A stretch of 56,583 nt of DNA, from positions 1 through 56,583 of the forward strand of contig CAMYON010000005.1 in NCBI GenBank assembly GCA_947260025.1, written 5' to 3'. The notes beneath the pieces were generated by a model, which was not told where the DNA came from, ran no database searches, and saw only the letters and a program-made list of their open reading frames with translations. This stretch comes from an uncultured Gammaproteobacteria bacterium. Lineage in GTDB: Bacteria; Pseudomonadota; Gammaproteobacteria; GCA-001735895. Of this stretch, positions 31,001 through 40,629 are shown one piece after another. Positions within the stretch are counted from its first letter, which is position 1, and each line of letters opens with the position of its first letter. The translations under genes and the position numbers were made by a program.

Positions 31001-33191
31001 CCGAGGTTTCGAACCAGGTGGAAACCTGATCTGCCTCCAGCGGGCGGCTAATGTAGTAACCTTGCACATGGTCGCAGTCCATTTCCGCCAGCAGGTCGCA
31101 GCTGGCGAGAGACTCGACACCCTCGGCCACCACCTTCAGATCGAGCGTGTGCGCCAGCTCGATGGTCGCCTTGACGATCAGTTGATCATCGGGATTGCTG
31201 GCGAGGTCGCGCACGAAAGACTGGTCGATTTTCAGTTTTTCCACCGGCAGCTCCTTCAGGTAGGTCAGCGACGCCTGCCCAGTTCCAAAATCGTCGATCG
31301 ACAGCGACAGGCCCATCACCCCGAGGTGCGACAATACCTCGATCACCTCGTCGGGTTCCTGCATGATCTGCCCCTCGGTGATCTCGATAACGACCTGTGA
31401 CGGCTTTACCTGGTAGCGCTGCAAATAGGTTTCGATGCGTTCGGGCAGGTGTCGATCGTGTAAATCGATCATCGACAGGTTGATGCCCACGGTTAAACCC
31501 CCGACCTCGCACTCGGCTACGAAGCGGCAGGCGGACTCGAAAATCCAGTTGGTCAGGGGCTTGATCAAATGATTCTGTTCCGCGAGGCGTATCGTGCGGT
31601 CGATAGCGATATCGTGTTTGTCCGGATCCTTCCATCGCAGCAGGGCTTCGAGGTATACCGTTTCATAGGTCTCCAGATCGACCACCGGTTGAAACACCAG
31701 CTTCAGTTCATCGTATTCGATTGCGCGGCGCAACGACTGAATCATGGTAAAGCCGGAAGTATCGGTGGAGTCGTCGGCATCGCGGAAAAACTGGATCGGC
31801 CATTCGCTGTGCTCCGCCCTGACCAGCGCGTTGCTGGCATGCTGATACAGATCGTCCGCATCGGCGGCGTGCTCGGGGTAAATGGCCACGCCGAAAAACG
31901 CGTTGAGCTCGAACTCGCGCCCGTAGACCTGGTAGGGCCTGACTACCGACAGGTAGATCTTCTCGACCAGGGTATTGAGTTGATCGCGCTGTTGCACCTC
32001 CAGCAGCAGGGCGAACAGGTTTCTTTCGAAACGTGCGACGTGATCGCTCTCGCGCAGCGACTCGCGCAGACCGTCCGCCACCTGGCGCAGCAGTCCGTCG
32101 ACAAGGTACTGACCGCGCTGCAGGGCAACATCGTCGAGGCCGCGAACGTCGATCAGTACCAGCGCGTAGCGGCGAGCGCTGCGCTTGCCCTCGCGAATCG
32201 CCTGTGACAGGCGATCCTCGAATATGACGCGATTATTGAGCCCGGTTACCGGATCGCGCTTGGCGAGCTTTTGCAGAACGTTGAAGTATTCGCGCATCTG
32301 CCGCAACCCGGGCCTGACTTCTGCCTTGCCGACGGCACCAGCCGCCTGCTGGTGATGTGCCGCGAGCCGCATACGCTCCGCCAGTTCGAGCAACGGCTTG
32401 ATCAGATTAAAGTGCAACAGGCTCAACAGCAGGATCGCGACGGCAACCAGGGCTAGCAGTACAATTGCGGCCTGGCGCTCGAACAGCTCCCAGAATGTTA
32501 TCGGTTGCGCGTTCAGGTGCAGTTCACCGAACACCGAGGTGGTATCGCCAACCGGCAGGGTAACCCGGATATCACCGCTGGGATTGAAGCCGAATTCCTG
32601 GTACTGGAAAGCACCGTCGACATCGGCCGCACGCTGCAGACTGCGGCCCGACAGGGTGGAAAACTCGTTCAGAAAGTCGAAGTAATCCATGCTGACCAGC
32701 AACACCAGGGCACCGCCCTCGGCCGCTACCGGACCGGCAATTTCGAGCAGGGCCTTATCGTCGATACGACAGCTGGCAATTTGCGGCACCAGGTAGTCGT
32801 TAAAATTATCGCGATGCATCTGGGTCGGTTGCAGGCAGCCGGGTTTGCTGGACCTGGAAACGGGTTTTCCGCGCTCGTCGAACTGGACCAGGTTGACCGC
32901 CCAGATACTGGGATTGCGCTTGTAATAGTCCCACAGAAACGACTGGAAAGTCTGGCGCTCGGCGGACGACTCGGCCAGCGTATTGAGCAGGTAATACTGT
33001 GACTGCAGCCAAAGCCGCTGTTTTTGCTGCAACTGCAGCACCTGGCCATGCAGGTTTTGCCGATAGGCTGACGCGTTCTGCTGGTTCTGACGCTCGACCA
33101 GCACCAGCAGCGACAGGCACCACAGCAGGAACATCAGCAAGCTCAGCCCCGCTACCAGGAGCGCGCTGAAGGTTGAAATATTGAGCTTCAC
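30969..33191 (-). CDS. Membrane-bound EAL phosphodiesterase with degenerate GGDEF domain
   Basis: This 740-residue protein probably degrades cyclic di-GMP. It has a membrane helix at about 10-32, a periplasmic sensor region to about 245, a second helix (about 246-268), a HAMP-like segment, then GGDEF and EAL domains. The GGDEF signature reads ERNLF in [11 protein letters not shown], so cyclase activity is very unlikely. The EAL domain keeps [33 protein letters not shown] and VAEGVES, so it should be active. The periplasmic part has a cysteine pair (PGCLQP, ASCRID), possibly redox-sensing, as in CSS-motif proteins although that motif itself is absent. It overlaps radC by 32 bp tail to tail. 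Confidence 0.92.
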   Translation of the reverse strand: MKLNISTFSALLVAGLSLLMFLLWCLSLLVLVERQNQQNASAYRQNLHGQVLQLQQKQRLWLQSQYYLLNTLAESSAERQTFQSFLWDYYKRNPSIWAVNLVQFDERGKPVSRSSKPGCLQPTQMHRDNFNDYLVPQIASCRIDDKALLEIAGPVAAEGGALVLLVSMDYFDFLNEFSTLSGRSLQRAADVDGAFQYQEFGFNPSGDIRVTLPVGDTTSVFGELHLNAQPITFWELFERQAAIVLLALVAVAILLLSLLHFNLIKPLLELAERMRLAAHHQQAAGAVGKAEVRPGLRQMREYFNVLQKLAKRDPVTGLNNRVIFEDRLSQAIREGKRSARRYALVLIDVRGLDDVALQRGQYLVDGLLRQVADGLRESLRESDHVARFERNLFALLLEVQQRDQLNTLVEKIYLSVVRPYQVYGREFELNAFFGVAIYPEHAADADDLYQHASNALVRAEHSEWPIQFFRDADDSTDTSGFTMIQSLRRAIEYDELKLVFQPVVDLETYETVYLEALLRWKDPDKHDIAIDRTIRLAEQNHLIKPLTNWIFESACRFVAECEVGGLTVGINLSMIDLHDRHLPERIETYLQRYQVKPSQVVIEITEGQIMQEPDEVIEVLSHLGVMGLSLSIDDFGTGQASLTYLKELPVEKLKIDQSFVRDLASNPDDQLIVKATIELAHTLDLKVVAEGVESLASCDLLAEMDCDHVQGYYISRPLEADQVSTWFETSVRLDLVQKGR

Positions 33192-33206
33192 GTCCGCGTT
33201 TCCAGG

Positions 33207-34085
33207 CTACTCGATGTTCTGCACCTGCTCGCGCATTTGTTCGATCAGCACCTTCAGATCCACCGCGTGCTGGGTAGTCGCACTATCCTGCGATTTCGAT
33301 CCCAGCGTATTGGCCTCGCGATTAAGCTCCTGCATCAGGAAATCGAGCCTGCGCCCCACCGCTTCGTCACGCCCGAGCACGTTGATAACCTCGGCGACGT
33401 GGGTATCGAGGCGATCGAGTTCTTCCTCGACGTCGAGCTTCTGCGCCAGCATGACCAGCTCCTGTTCGAGCCGGTTTTCGTTGGCCGTCTCGCGCCATTG
33501 CTTGAGTTTATCGTCGAGATTGGCTTCCCATTTCTCGCGCAACGCGGTCATCATCTGGGGTCGGTGCTTGCGCAGTTCGGCCACGATCTCGCTGACCTGC
33601 GCGCAGCGGCTGCGAATCATTTCCTCCAGCGCCTTGCCCTCGGTTTCCCGCCCTTCCTGCAATTGCTCGAGCGCGTTCTCGAGGCTCGACAGGGCAAGCT
33701 CGTTGAGCGACGAGAAATCGCGCTCGACATCGGTGATGACCCCCGGCCAGCTCAGTATATCGGCTACCGACATCTTGCTGCCCTCGTGCACGATATTCAG
33801 CACCTGCTGCTCGACTTCGCGCAGGTTATGAACGATTTCCTTGTTCAGGCTGATCCCGCCCTGCTGTTGCTGCTCGAGCTTGTAGCGCATGCCGAGATCG
33901 ACCTTGCCGCGCGTCAGGTGCTTCGACAGCAGCTTGCGGATCTCGGGCTCGAGTTGCCTGAAGTCTTCCGGCAGCTTGAGCGCGGGCTCCAGATAGCGGT
34001 GGTTGACCGAGCGCAATTCCCAGGTTATCGATCCCGCCTCGTTACTCTGTTGTACCCGCGCGAAGGCGGTCATACTTCTTATCAC
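33207..34085 (-). CDS. yicC: YicC family protein (endoribonuclease-like)
   Basis: This protein of about 292 residues belongs to the YicC family, linked to RNA decay in E. coli. Key segments are RSMTAFARVQ, RSVNHRYLEPALKLPEDFR, LTRGKVDLGMRYK, NRLEQELVMLAQKLDVEEELDRLDTHV and the C-terminal VGRRLDFLMQELNREANTLGSKS...IEQMREQVQNIE. I choose a GTG at 34085 because it yields VIRSMTAFA, matching E. coli MIRSMTAYA; the ATG at 34073 would trim four conserved residues. It is divergent from rph, as in other gammaproteobacteria. Confidence 0.93.
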   Translation of the reverse strand: MIRSMTAFARVQQSNEAGSITWELRSVNHRYLEPALKLPEDFRQLEPEIRKLLSKHLTRGKVDLGMRYKLEQQQQGGISLNKEIVHNLREVEQQVLNIVHEGSKMSVADILSWPGVITDVERDFSSLNELALSSLENALEQLQEGRETEGKALEEMIRSRCAQVSEIVAELRKHRPQMMTALREKWEANLDDKLKQWRETANENRLEQELVMLAQKLDVEEELDRLDTHVAEVINVLGRDEAVGRRLDFLMQELNREANTLGSKSQDSATTQHAVDLKVLIEQMREQVQNIE

Positions 34086-34195
34086 AATTCGAATCTCATG
34101 TTTCGCTGCCGGCATCATAGCCTATTTTGCAATTTCGCTTAACTCGGATATTGCATGCTGCGTATAATTGCCGCTCACTTTAAGGAGACTACCCG

Positions 34196-34903
34196 ATGCG
34201 ACCCAGCGCCCGAGCGGCAGACGAATTGAGACCAATTAAGATCAGTCGACACTACATCAAGCATGCCGACGGCTCGGCCCTGATCGAATGCGGCGACACC
34301 AAAGTCATCTGTACCGCGTCGGTAGAAAACTCGGTGCCGGGGTTTTTACGCGGCAAGGGCAGCGGCTGGGTCACCGCGGAGTACGGCATGCTGCCGCGCT
34401 CGACCGGCAGTCGCATGCGCCGTGAAGCCAGTACCGGTCGCCAGGGCGGACGAACGATGGAAATCCAGCGCCTGATCGGACGCGCATTGCGCGCCAGTAT
34501 CGATACCGAAAAGCTCGGCGAACGCACCATCACGATAGATTGCGACGTCATCCAGGCCGATGGCGGCACTCGCACCGCGTCGATCTCCGGCGCCTGGGTT
34601 GCGCTCGCTGACGCGATCCAGGGACTGATCGAAAACGGCGACCTCGAGCAGAGTCCGATCCACTGCCAGGTCGCGGCAATTTCGGTCGGCGTTTACCAGG
34701 GCAACGCGGTGCTCGATCTCGACTATGCCGAGGATTCCGCAGCGGACACCGACATGAACATAGTCATGAACAGCCACGGCGGTTTTATCGAGGTGCAGGG
34801 CACCGCCGAGGCGGCGGCTTTCACCGAGCAGGAGCTGAACGACATGCTGGCGCTGGCGCGCACCGGCATCAACCGCATCTTCGAGATCCAGCAAAGCGCA
34901 TGA
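34196..34903 (+). CDS. rph: Ribonuclease PH
   Basis: This 235-residue phosphorolytic 3'-5' exonuclease trims tRNA precursors. It shows [59 protein letters not shown] and [29 protein letters not shown] ribosome-binding site lies before the ATG. It overlaps rdgB by 4 bp (ATGA), forming an rph-rdgB-hemW operon. Confidence 0.97.
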   Translation: MRPSARAADELRPIKISRHYIKHADGSALIECGDTKVICTASVENSVPGFLRGKGSGWVTAEYGMLPRSTGSRMRREASTGRQGGRTMEIQRLIGRALRASIDTEKLGERTITIDCDVIQADGGTRTASISGAWVALADAIQGLIENGDLEQSPIHCQVAAISVGVYQGNAVLDLDYAEDSAADTDMNIVMNSHGGFIEVQGTAEAAAFTEQELNDMLALARTGINRIFEIQQSA

Positions 34904-35499
34904 AACGACTGGTCCTGGCTTCGGGCAATCCCGGCAAGTTGCGCGAGCTGTCGCATATACTCGACGACCTCGGCTACGAGCTGCACCCGCAGTCCGAATT
35001 CGGAGTATCCGAAGTCGCCGAAACCGGCACCACTTTCGTCGAAAATGCGATCATCAAGGCACGCCATGCCACCACGCACACCGACCTGCCGGCACTCGCC
35101 GACGATTCCGGCATCGAGGTCGACGCGCTCGACGGCGCGCCCGGGGTTTACAGCGCGCGTTTTGCCGGACCCGGCGCCGATGACGCCAGCAACAACGCCC
35201 TGCTGGTGGAAAAGCTGCGAACGGTCCCGGCGGCGCAGCGCACTGCCCGCTACCGCGCGGTTATCGTGCTGCTGCGCCACGCCGCGGACCCGTCACCGCT
35301 TATTTGCGAGGGCAGCTGGGAAGGTGTGATCCAGCTGGAACCGGCCGGCACCGGTGGTTTCGGTTACGATCCCTACTTCTACCTGCCGCAACAGGGATGC
35401 ACCAGCGCACAATTGAGCAGGGACGAAAAGAATCGGCTCAGTCATCGCGGCCAGGCGCTGACCGAGCTCAAACGCAGGCTCGCCGAACACGGTGTTTAG
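34900..35499 (+). CDS. rdgB: XTP/dITP diphosphatase (RdgB/HAM1)
   Basis: This 199-residue house-cleaning pyrophosphatase hydrolyses non-canonical purine triphosphates. It begins [20 protein letters not shown] and has [37 protein letters not shown] and [12 protein letters not shown], ending with LSHRGQAL. Its stop overlaps the GTG start of hemW by 8 bp. Confidence 0.97.
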   Translation: MKRLVLASGNPGKLRELSHILDDLGYELHPQSEFGVSEVAETGTTFVENAIIKARHATTHTDLPALADDSGIEVDALDGAPGVYSARFAGPGADDASNNALLVEKLRTVPAAQRTARYRAVIVLLRHAADPSPLICEGSWEGVIQLEPAGTGGFGYDPYFYLPQQGCTSAQLSRDEKNRLSHRGQALTELKRRLAEHGV

Positions 35500-36700
35500 C
35501 AGCAATCCCCCACTCGGGCTTTACATCCACCTGCCATGGTGTGAAAAAAAATGCCCCTATTGCGATTTTAATTCCTACCAGGCGGACGGAACCATTCCCG
35601 AGCAGGAGTACGTCGACGCCCTGCTAAACGACCTCGAGCAGGATTTGCCGCTGGTCTGGGGCCGCGGCATCGATTCGATCTTCATCGGTGGCGGCACGCC
35701 GTCACTCTTTTCCGCGGACGCGATCGAGCGCCTGTTCTCTGGCCTGCGCGCGTTGATTAATTTTTCCCCGGCCATCGAAATCACGCTGGAATCGAATCCC
35801 GGGAGCGCGGACATCGAAAACTACCGCGGCTACCGCGAGACCGGTATCAACCGGCTCTCCATCGGGGTACAGAGCTTCGACGATCAAAAGCTCTCGAGTA
35901 TCGGTCGCGTACATGATGCAGCGCAGGCGCTGGCGGCCTTTGAGGGCGCCCGCGCGGCCGGTTTCGATAACATCAACTTGGACCTGATGTTTGCCCTGCC
36001 AGGACAGAGCCTGGTCGAGGCGCAAGCCGACCTTGCCCAGGCCATAGCGCTCGGCCCCGAACATATCTCGCACTACCAGCTCACGCTGGAACCCAATACC
36101 CTGTTCCATAGTCGCCCCCCGGCAAAACTGCCCGACGACGATACCTGCTGGGAACTGCAGACCGGTTGCCAGGCGCTACTGGCTGACGCCGGTTATCGGC
36201 AATACGAGGTTTCCGCCTATTGTCGAAACGGTCGCGAGTCGCGGCATAACCTGAACTACTGGCACTTCGGTGATTACCTCGGAATCGGGGCCGGCGCGCA
36301 CGGCAAGATTACGCTTGCCGGCGAAAACCGGGTAATTCGCCGCATGCGACAGCGCCAGCCGCGCGCTTACCTGGAATCCGCCGGGCGCGACAGTATCGTC
36401 AGCGAATCCGAACTCGGCACGTCCGACCTGTGTTTCGAATTCATGCTAAACGCGCTACGTCTCAAGGATGGGTTTGCCAGCAGCCTGTTTCATGAAAATA
36501 CCGGGTTGCCGCTAAATGAAGTGCTACCCGGCCTGGAAACGGCGCGCGACAAGGGTTTGCTCGAATTCGATGGCACCAGAATCAGGCCAACCGAACTCGG
36601 ATTTTGTCATTTAAACGACCTGCAGGCGACGTTTTTGTCGCTCCAACCAGCAAAGAACAGGCCATTTTTCGAGAGTTCTCAAAAAATTATGCACAACTGA
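35492..36700 (+). CDS. hemW: Radical SAM heme chaperone HemW
   Basis: This 402-residue radical SAM protein delivers haem to target proteins. It has YIHLPWCEKKCPYC with the CX3CX2C cluster motif but without the extra features of true coproporphyrinogen oxidase HemN. Further segments are FIGGGTPSLFS, TLESNPG, RLSIGVQSFDDQKLSSIGRVHDA and LDLMFALPGQ. The GTG start at 35492 lies inside the rdgB end. The C-terminal codons (KIMHN) contain a DnaA-box match. Confidence 0.93.
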   Translation: MFSSNPPLGLYIHLPWCEKKCPYCDFNSYQADGTIPEQEYVDALLNDLEQDLPLVWGRGIDSIFIGGGTPSLFSADAIERLFSGLRALINFSPAIEITLESNPGSADIENYRGYRETGINRLSIGVQSFDDQKLSSIGRVHDAAQALAAFEGARAAGFDNINLDLMFALPGQSLVEAQADLAQAIALGPEHISHYQLTLEPNTLFHSRPPAKLPDDDTCWELQTGCQALLADAGYRQYEVSAYCRNGRESRHNLNYWHFGDYLGIGAGAHGKITLAGENRVIRRMRQRQPRAYLESAGRDSIVSESELGTSDLCFEFMLNALRLKDGFASSLFHENTGLPLNEVLPGLETARDKGLLEFDGTRIRPTELGFCHLNDLQATFLSLQPAKNRPFFESSQKIMHN

Positions 36701-36897
36701 TATTTAGATGCTAAAAATGTCAAGAGTTTTTGGTAAATTTTGACGCCTAAAAATTCAGTTTACGTAAGCTATTGATTATTGGCAGTTTTTAAAGTTGGTT
36801 AAAAAGTGACTAATCTAACGAAAGTTCAGGTTTTTACAGGCTCTGCCCGGGCGTATACAGGTTTATGCACAAAGTTATCCACAGTTTTTGTGGATAA
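36687..36897. other. Cluster of four consensus DnaA boxes beside an AT-rich gap (origin candidate)
   Basis: Matches to TTATNCACA are TTATGCACA at 36687-36695 (+), TTATGCACA at 36863-36871 (+), TTATCCACA at 36875-36883 (+) and its exact inverse TGTGGATAA at 36889-36897. The last pair faces each other across 5 bases. Bases about 36700-36835 are very AT-rich and could unwind. The whole gap between hemW and rpmE2 (36701-37073) holds no gene. It could be oriC, a DnaA-titrating site or a DnaA-controlled promoter. Known gammaproteobacterial origins usually lie near mnmG or dnaA, which are not here, so the origin reading is tentative. Confidence 0.5.
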
Positions 36898-37073
36898 AAT
36901 CATCTCTAATAGAGCGCTCAAGGTTTTATCAAATCTTGATTACAAACCGCTTTAAGTTGTGCGGCTAACTGACCCCAATCAGAGACAGTTCTTCACCTAA
37001 AAAACACTTGCACTTTTACGCCCAAAAGGCGAAAATTCGCGCCCGTTAACGCCCAGACCCGAAAACAGCAGTT

Positions 37074-37316
37074 ATGAAACAAGACATTCATCCCGAATAC
37101 AGAGACGTGGTGTTCCAGGACATCTCGTCGGAGTTTGCCATCCTGACAAAGTCTACCGTACCCACCCGTGAAACCATCAAGTGGGAAGACGGTAACGAGT
37201 ACCCGTTACTGAAGCTGGAAATTTCAAGCCAGTCGCATCCGTTCTACACCGGCAAGCAGCACATTCTGCAAACCGCCAAGCAGGTCGACAAGTTTCGCCA
37301 GCGCTACGGCAAGTAA
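37074..37316 (+). CDS. rpmE2: Type B 50S ribosomal protein L31
   Basis: This 80-residue ribosomal protein is the zinc-free (C-minus) paralogue of L31: [47 protein letters not shown], with no cysteine ligands. In many bacteria it replaces the zinc form when zinc is short, under Zur control; I do not see a clear Zur palindrome upstream. A strong terminator follows. It lies directly next to the DnaA-box cluster. Confidence 0.95.
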   Translation: MKQDIHPEYRDVVFQDISSEFAILTKSTVPTRETIKWEDGNEYPLLKLEISSQSHPFYTGKQHILQTAKQVDKFRQRYGK

Positions 37317-37332
37317 TTCCGTCTGTTTTCGT

Positions 37333-37360
37333 AAAAGGGTGCCCAGGCACCCTTTTTTTT
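37333..37360 (+). terminator. Intrinsic terminator of rpmE2
   Basis: AAAAGGGTGCC and GGCACCC followed by T8 form a compact hairpin with a U run, 17 bp past the rpmE2 stop. The A run on the other side would let it also work in reverse. Confidence 0.9.
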
Positions 37361-37398
37361 GCCTTGAATCTGCGCCCCGCTAACCCAATAATCCGGTC

Positions 37399-38844
37399 AT
37401 GAAAAACATCATCGCCATGATCCTGGCACTGAGCCTGGCGCTGACAGGCTGTGCAGTCAACCCGGTGAGCGGCGAGCGCGATTTTGCACTGGTTTCCGAG
37501 TCCGACGAAATCGAGCAGGGCCGACGTTTTCACGAGGAGGTCCTCGCCCACTACGGAGTTTACGACGACCCCGAGCTGCAGCAGTACGTCGATCGCATTG
37601 GCCAGGAACTGGCTCGCAAAAGCCATCGCTCGCACCTGGATTACAGCTTCACGGTGCTCGATACGCCCGAGATCAACGCCTTTGCGCTGCCCGGTGGGTA
37701 TATCTATATTACCCGCGGCATCATGGCCTACCTCGACTCCGAGGCGGAACTCGCCGGGGTTCTGGGGCATGAAATCGGGCACGTTACCGCGCGCCATTCG
37801 GTGCGCCAGCAGTCGGGTCAAATGGCGTCTGGCCTGCTCAGCATCCTGCTAACCGCCGTCACCGGTTATTCGACAATCGGAGATATCAGCAATCAGATCG
37901 GAACCGGGCTGGTGCGGGGTTACGGCCGTGAGCATGAGCTCGAAGCCGACCGGCTCGGAGCAGAGTATTTGCATAAATGCGACTACAACCCGGAAACCAT
38001 GCTCGAAGTCATCGGCGTGCTGAAAGACCAGGAAGTGTACGAAACCGCCCTTGCCAAAAAGGAAGGCCGTGCGCCCAATATCTATCACGGGGTTTTCTCG
38101 ACCCATCCACGCAATGACGATCGTCTCAAGACCGTGGTGCGTGCCGCCAAGAAACTCTCCAGCAAGACTTATAAAGACGACAATCATCCGGTTTACCGCG
38201 GCCTGATCGAAGGCATGACCTGGGGCCCCAGTCCAGAACAGGGCGTTGTCAGAGATAACCGTTTTGCGCATCCGGAGTTGCGCTTCGCGCTGCAGCTGCC
38301 ATCAGGCTGGCGGGTCAGGAACAATACCGACTACCTGATGGCCCGCGATATGGACTCGGGAGCCGTGGTGCAGATCGGGATGGCAAGCCTCGACGAGGAC
38401 GAGTCGTTGCCCGATTTGCTGCGGCGCCTGACCGGCGACAAGGAACTCGACGTGAGCGAAGAAGATTACGGCGTTAGCGCGAAAACCAGGGTCAAGCCAC
38501 GGGACGGCGCAAAGCAGCCGGCGCGGGTCAGCGCAATCGCGCTGCAGGATGACTACGCGTTGACGCTGCTCGGGACCGCGTCCAGCAGCCAGTTTTCAGC
38601 GAACGATCCGAAATTCGTCGAAATCAATCAAAGTTTCGTGCGCTTGAACCAGGCGCAGGTCGACGCGATCGAGGCGCCTCGATTGCATATTGTCAGTCGG
38701 GATTCGCACAGCTTCGATTCGCTGGCCAGGCAAAGTGCTATCGAGTACGACGCGGAGAGTATTCTGCGTTTGCTCAACCGCGCCTTTCCCAGCGGAGATA
38801 TCCGCGATGTCGAGAAACTCAAAACCGTTTCCTTCGATGATTAA
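37399..38844 (+). CDS. M48 family metalloprotease lipoprotein
   Basis: This 481-residue protein has a lipobox (LTGC, lipidated C18), so it is anchored to the envelope. The M48 peptidase domain follows with VLDTPEINAFALPGGYIYITRG and the zinc motif HEIGH at 124-128; the third ligand is the glutamate in EHELEADRLGAEYL. The C-terminal 200 residues include an EHP-like substrate region and a final LysM-like segment starting LHIVSRDSHSFDSLAR. It resembles the BepA/LoiP class of periplasmic quality-control proteases in general layout. It overlaps the following M14 gene by 8 bp. Confidence 0.92.
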   Translation: MKNIIAMILALSLALTGCAVNPVSGERDFALVSESDEIEQGRRFHEEVLAHYGVYDDPELQQYVDRIGQELARKSHRSHLDYSFTVLDTPEINAFALPGGYIYITRGIMAYLDSEAELAGVLGHEIGHVTARHSVRQQSGQMASGLLSILLTAVTGYSTIGDISNQIGTGLVRGYGREHELEADRLGAEYLHKCDYNPETMLEVIGVLKDQEVYETALAKKEGRAPNIYHGVFSTHPRNDDRLKTVVRAAKKLSSKTYKDDNHPVYRGLIEGMTWGPSPEQGVVRDNRFAHPELRFALQLPSGWRVRNNTDYLMARDMDSGAVVQIGMASLDEDESLPDLLRRLTGDKELDVSEEDYGVSAKTRVKPRDGAKQPARVSAIALQDDYALTLLGTASSSQFSANDPKFVEINQSFVRLNQAQVDAIEAPRLHIVSRDSHSFDSLARQSAIEYDAESILRLLNRAFPSGDIRDVEKLKTVSFDD

Positions 38845-39670
38845 GTTGCGAGCCCTTTTACTGGCCTTGATTGCTGCCATGGTCCACGGCGTGAGCGCCT
38901 CCGACGAGGTGATATCGGCCTGCCAGAAAATCTCGGGCAAACTCGCCAGCGTCAGTTTCAACGAGTGCGCGGAGTTAAAAATGACACCCAGCGGTCATCG
39001 CTCGGTCGACGGTTTTCCGCTGCTGATCAAGGAGTACCCGCCGCTGGAACCGCGCAAACCCAAAGGGCGCGTGCTGCTGGTCGGCGGCACCCACGGCGAT
39101 GAATTGTCGTCCATCAGTATCGTATTCAAATGGATGCATACGCTCGAAAAACATCACTCGGGCCTGTTCCACTGGCGCATCAACCCGCTGATGAATCCGG
39201 ACGGGGCGCTGCAGCCCGTTCACAGCCGCACCAATGCCAACATGGTCGATCTGAACCGGAACTTCACGACACCCGAGAGCCATCTCGGGGCGCCGCTGGC
39301 CTACTGGTATGGCAAGGCATACAAGAACGCGCGTCGTTACCCGGGCCCCTACCCGCTGAGCGAACCTGAAACTACCTGGCTCTACCAGGAGATTAAAAGT
39401 TTCAGGCCGGACGTTATCATCGCCGTACACGCACCCTATTCGCTGGTCGACTACGATGCGCCCAACCGCAGCAACGCGCCCAGGCGTATCGGCAACCTGC
39501 ACAAGAACCTGATGGGAACTTATCCCGGATCGCTGGGAAACTATGCCGGTATTCATCTCGGCATCCCGGTTATTACGCTGGAGCTGCCGCACGCCGGCAT
39601 CATGCCCACCAGGAAACAGATCAGCTGGTTGTGGACTGACCTGGTGCGCTGGCTAATTCGTAACGTCTGA
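38837..39670 (+). CDS. Periplasmic M14 zinc carboxypeptidase (MpaA-like)
   Basis: This protein of about 277 residues has a signal peptide (MIKLRALLLALIAAMVHGVSA) and an M14 domain. Zinc ligands are H86 and E89 in GGTHGDE and H198 in IAVHAPYS; the substrate-binding DLNRNF is at 139-144 and the catalytic glutamate is near E249 in VITLELPHAG. It resembles murein peptide amidase MpaA, which removes DAP from the tripeptide, but MpaA is cytoplasmic and this protein is exported. I chose the ATG at 38837 for its signal peptide; the longer frame lies inside the M48 gene. The two peptidase genes overlap, which suggests joint work on wall or envelope peptides. Confidence 0.85.
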   Translation: MIKLRALLLALIAAMVHGVSASDEVISACQKISGKLASVSFNECAELKMTPSGHRSVDGFPLLIKEYPPLEPRKPKGRVLLVGGTHGDELSSISIVFKWMHTLEKHHSGLFHWRINPLMNPDGALQPVHSRTNANMVDLNRNFTTPESHLGAPLAYWYGKAYKNARRYPGPYPLSEPETTWLYQEIKSFRPDVIIAVHAPYSLVDYDAPNRSNAPRRIGNLHKNLMGTYPGSLGNYAGIHLGIPVITLELPHAGIMPTRKQISWLWTDLVRWLIRNV

Positions 39671-39880
39671 TTCTCGCTAAAACCCCGCTACCGCCTTTCC
39701 ACCAATTGCCCAGAGGCTCGATCGGATAGGTAAAATTGATACAAATTTGACAAGTCGTCGCGTTAGTCACCCCTAAAGGTACCGGTATACGAAACTTTCG
39801 ATAAATCAGTGGCCAAATGAAACTAATTGCCTAAGGTATGCGAATCGTTTCGAATCAAGTATCTGCGCGAGGTGCAAATC

Positions 39881-40333
39881 ATGAAAACGATTCTGACAGG
39901 GCTGCTGGTGGTACTCGGATTTACGACCACGATCGCCAGTGCCGATTTCCTGGGTGATACCGACGACACCTATGTCGGCTTTCAAATGACTACCTCGCTG
40001 GAGGTCAAACCTACCGGGCTATTTTCGACGCGCAATCAATATAGCTACCTTTTGTTCAGGCAGCAGGATGGCATCAAGGACGGAATTGCGATCCTGCAAG
40101 ACGCTGCTGGCAATCACAGCCTGAACTATCTGAAACCATCCGCCAGCCTCGATATTAGCCAGGAAAGGCTGTCGGAACGCGCCTTGCCCGTGATGAGACT
40201 CGGGACTACCGATAGCACCAGCACGACTGGCTCGACAAACGCTGCCGGGCTGGGGTTAGCTGCAGTTTTGATCGTCGCCCTGATCGCTAAAAACGATCTC
40301 GAAAAGAAATGGAAGCCGGCAGATCCGGATTGA
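39881..40333 (+). CDS. Small exported protein with C-terminal membrane helix, unknown
   Basis: This 150-residue protein has a signal peptide (MKTILTGLLVVLGFTTTIASA), a soluble part with strands (TYVGFQMTTSLEVKP, SYLLFRQQDGIKDG), a Ser/Thr-rich linker (TTDSTSTTGST) and a hydrophobic helix (AAGLGLAAVLIVALIA) close to a lysine-rich end. I know no named family. I start it at the ATG at 39881, where the signal peptide begins. The 210-bp gap before it holds no gene. Confidence 0.7.
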   Translation: MKTILTGLLVVLGFTTTIASADFLGDTDDTYVGFQMTTSLEVKPTGLFSTRNQYSYLLFRQQDGIKDGIAILQDAAGNHSLNYLKPSASLDISQERLSERALPVMRLGTTDSTSTTGSTNAAGLGLAAVLIVALIAKNDLEKKWKPADPD

Positions 40334-40483
40334 GAATACCCGTTGTTTGGAGTTCAACCAATCGGCCGGTTAGCGGAATCTGCCTGCTATAGATTCCGAG
40401 CCTTTCCCTGGTTCATTTGCCGCATAAATCGATAGTTACCGGACGCCTGCCTGCCATGCAGGTAAGGCATTCCCCCGGGTAAA

Positions 40484-40497
40484 TTGATTTGTATCAA
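40484..40497 (+). promoter_or_regulatory. Perfect FNR/ANR box upstream of the oxidoreductase operon
   Basis: TTGATTTGTATCAA matches the FNR/ANR consensus TTGAT-N4-ATCAA at every specified base. It lies 133 bp before the first gene of the 2-oxoacid:ferredoxin oxidoreductase operon, with a -10-like TATGGC about 18 bp downstream, so it is placed as a class II activator site. The rest of the gap (40334-40629) holds no gene I can see. Confidence 0.75.
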
Positions 40498-40629
40498 CTT
40501 GATGTCAGCACAGATATGGCACTGTCGGTCGCCAAGTAATCAATAAAAACGAGTGTTCCTGGTTTTCTCCGGCGACGCTACACGGCGGGCGGAACGGGAA
40601 TACAAACAAGAACAGGATGTGCGACGCAC

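Noticed and set aside
33237..34142. Long open frame (301 codons) antisense to yicC
   Set aside because: Its composition is a reverse-frame shadow and it has no family similarity, while yicC aligns end to end with its relatives.
36960..37073. Zur box in front of the zinc-free L31 gene
   Set aside because: No AT-rich palindrome of the Zur type is visible, though the paralogue is often Zur-regulated.
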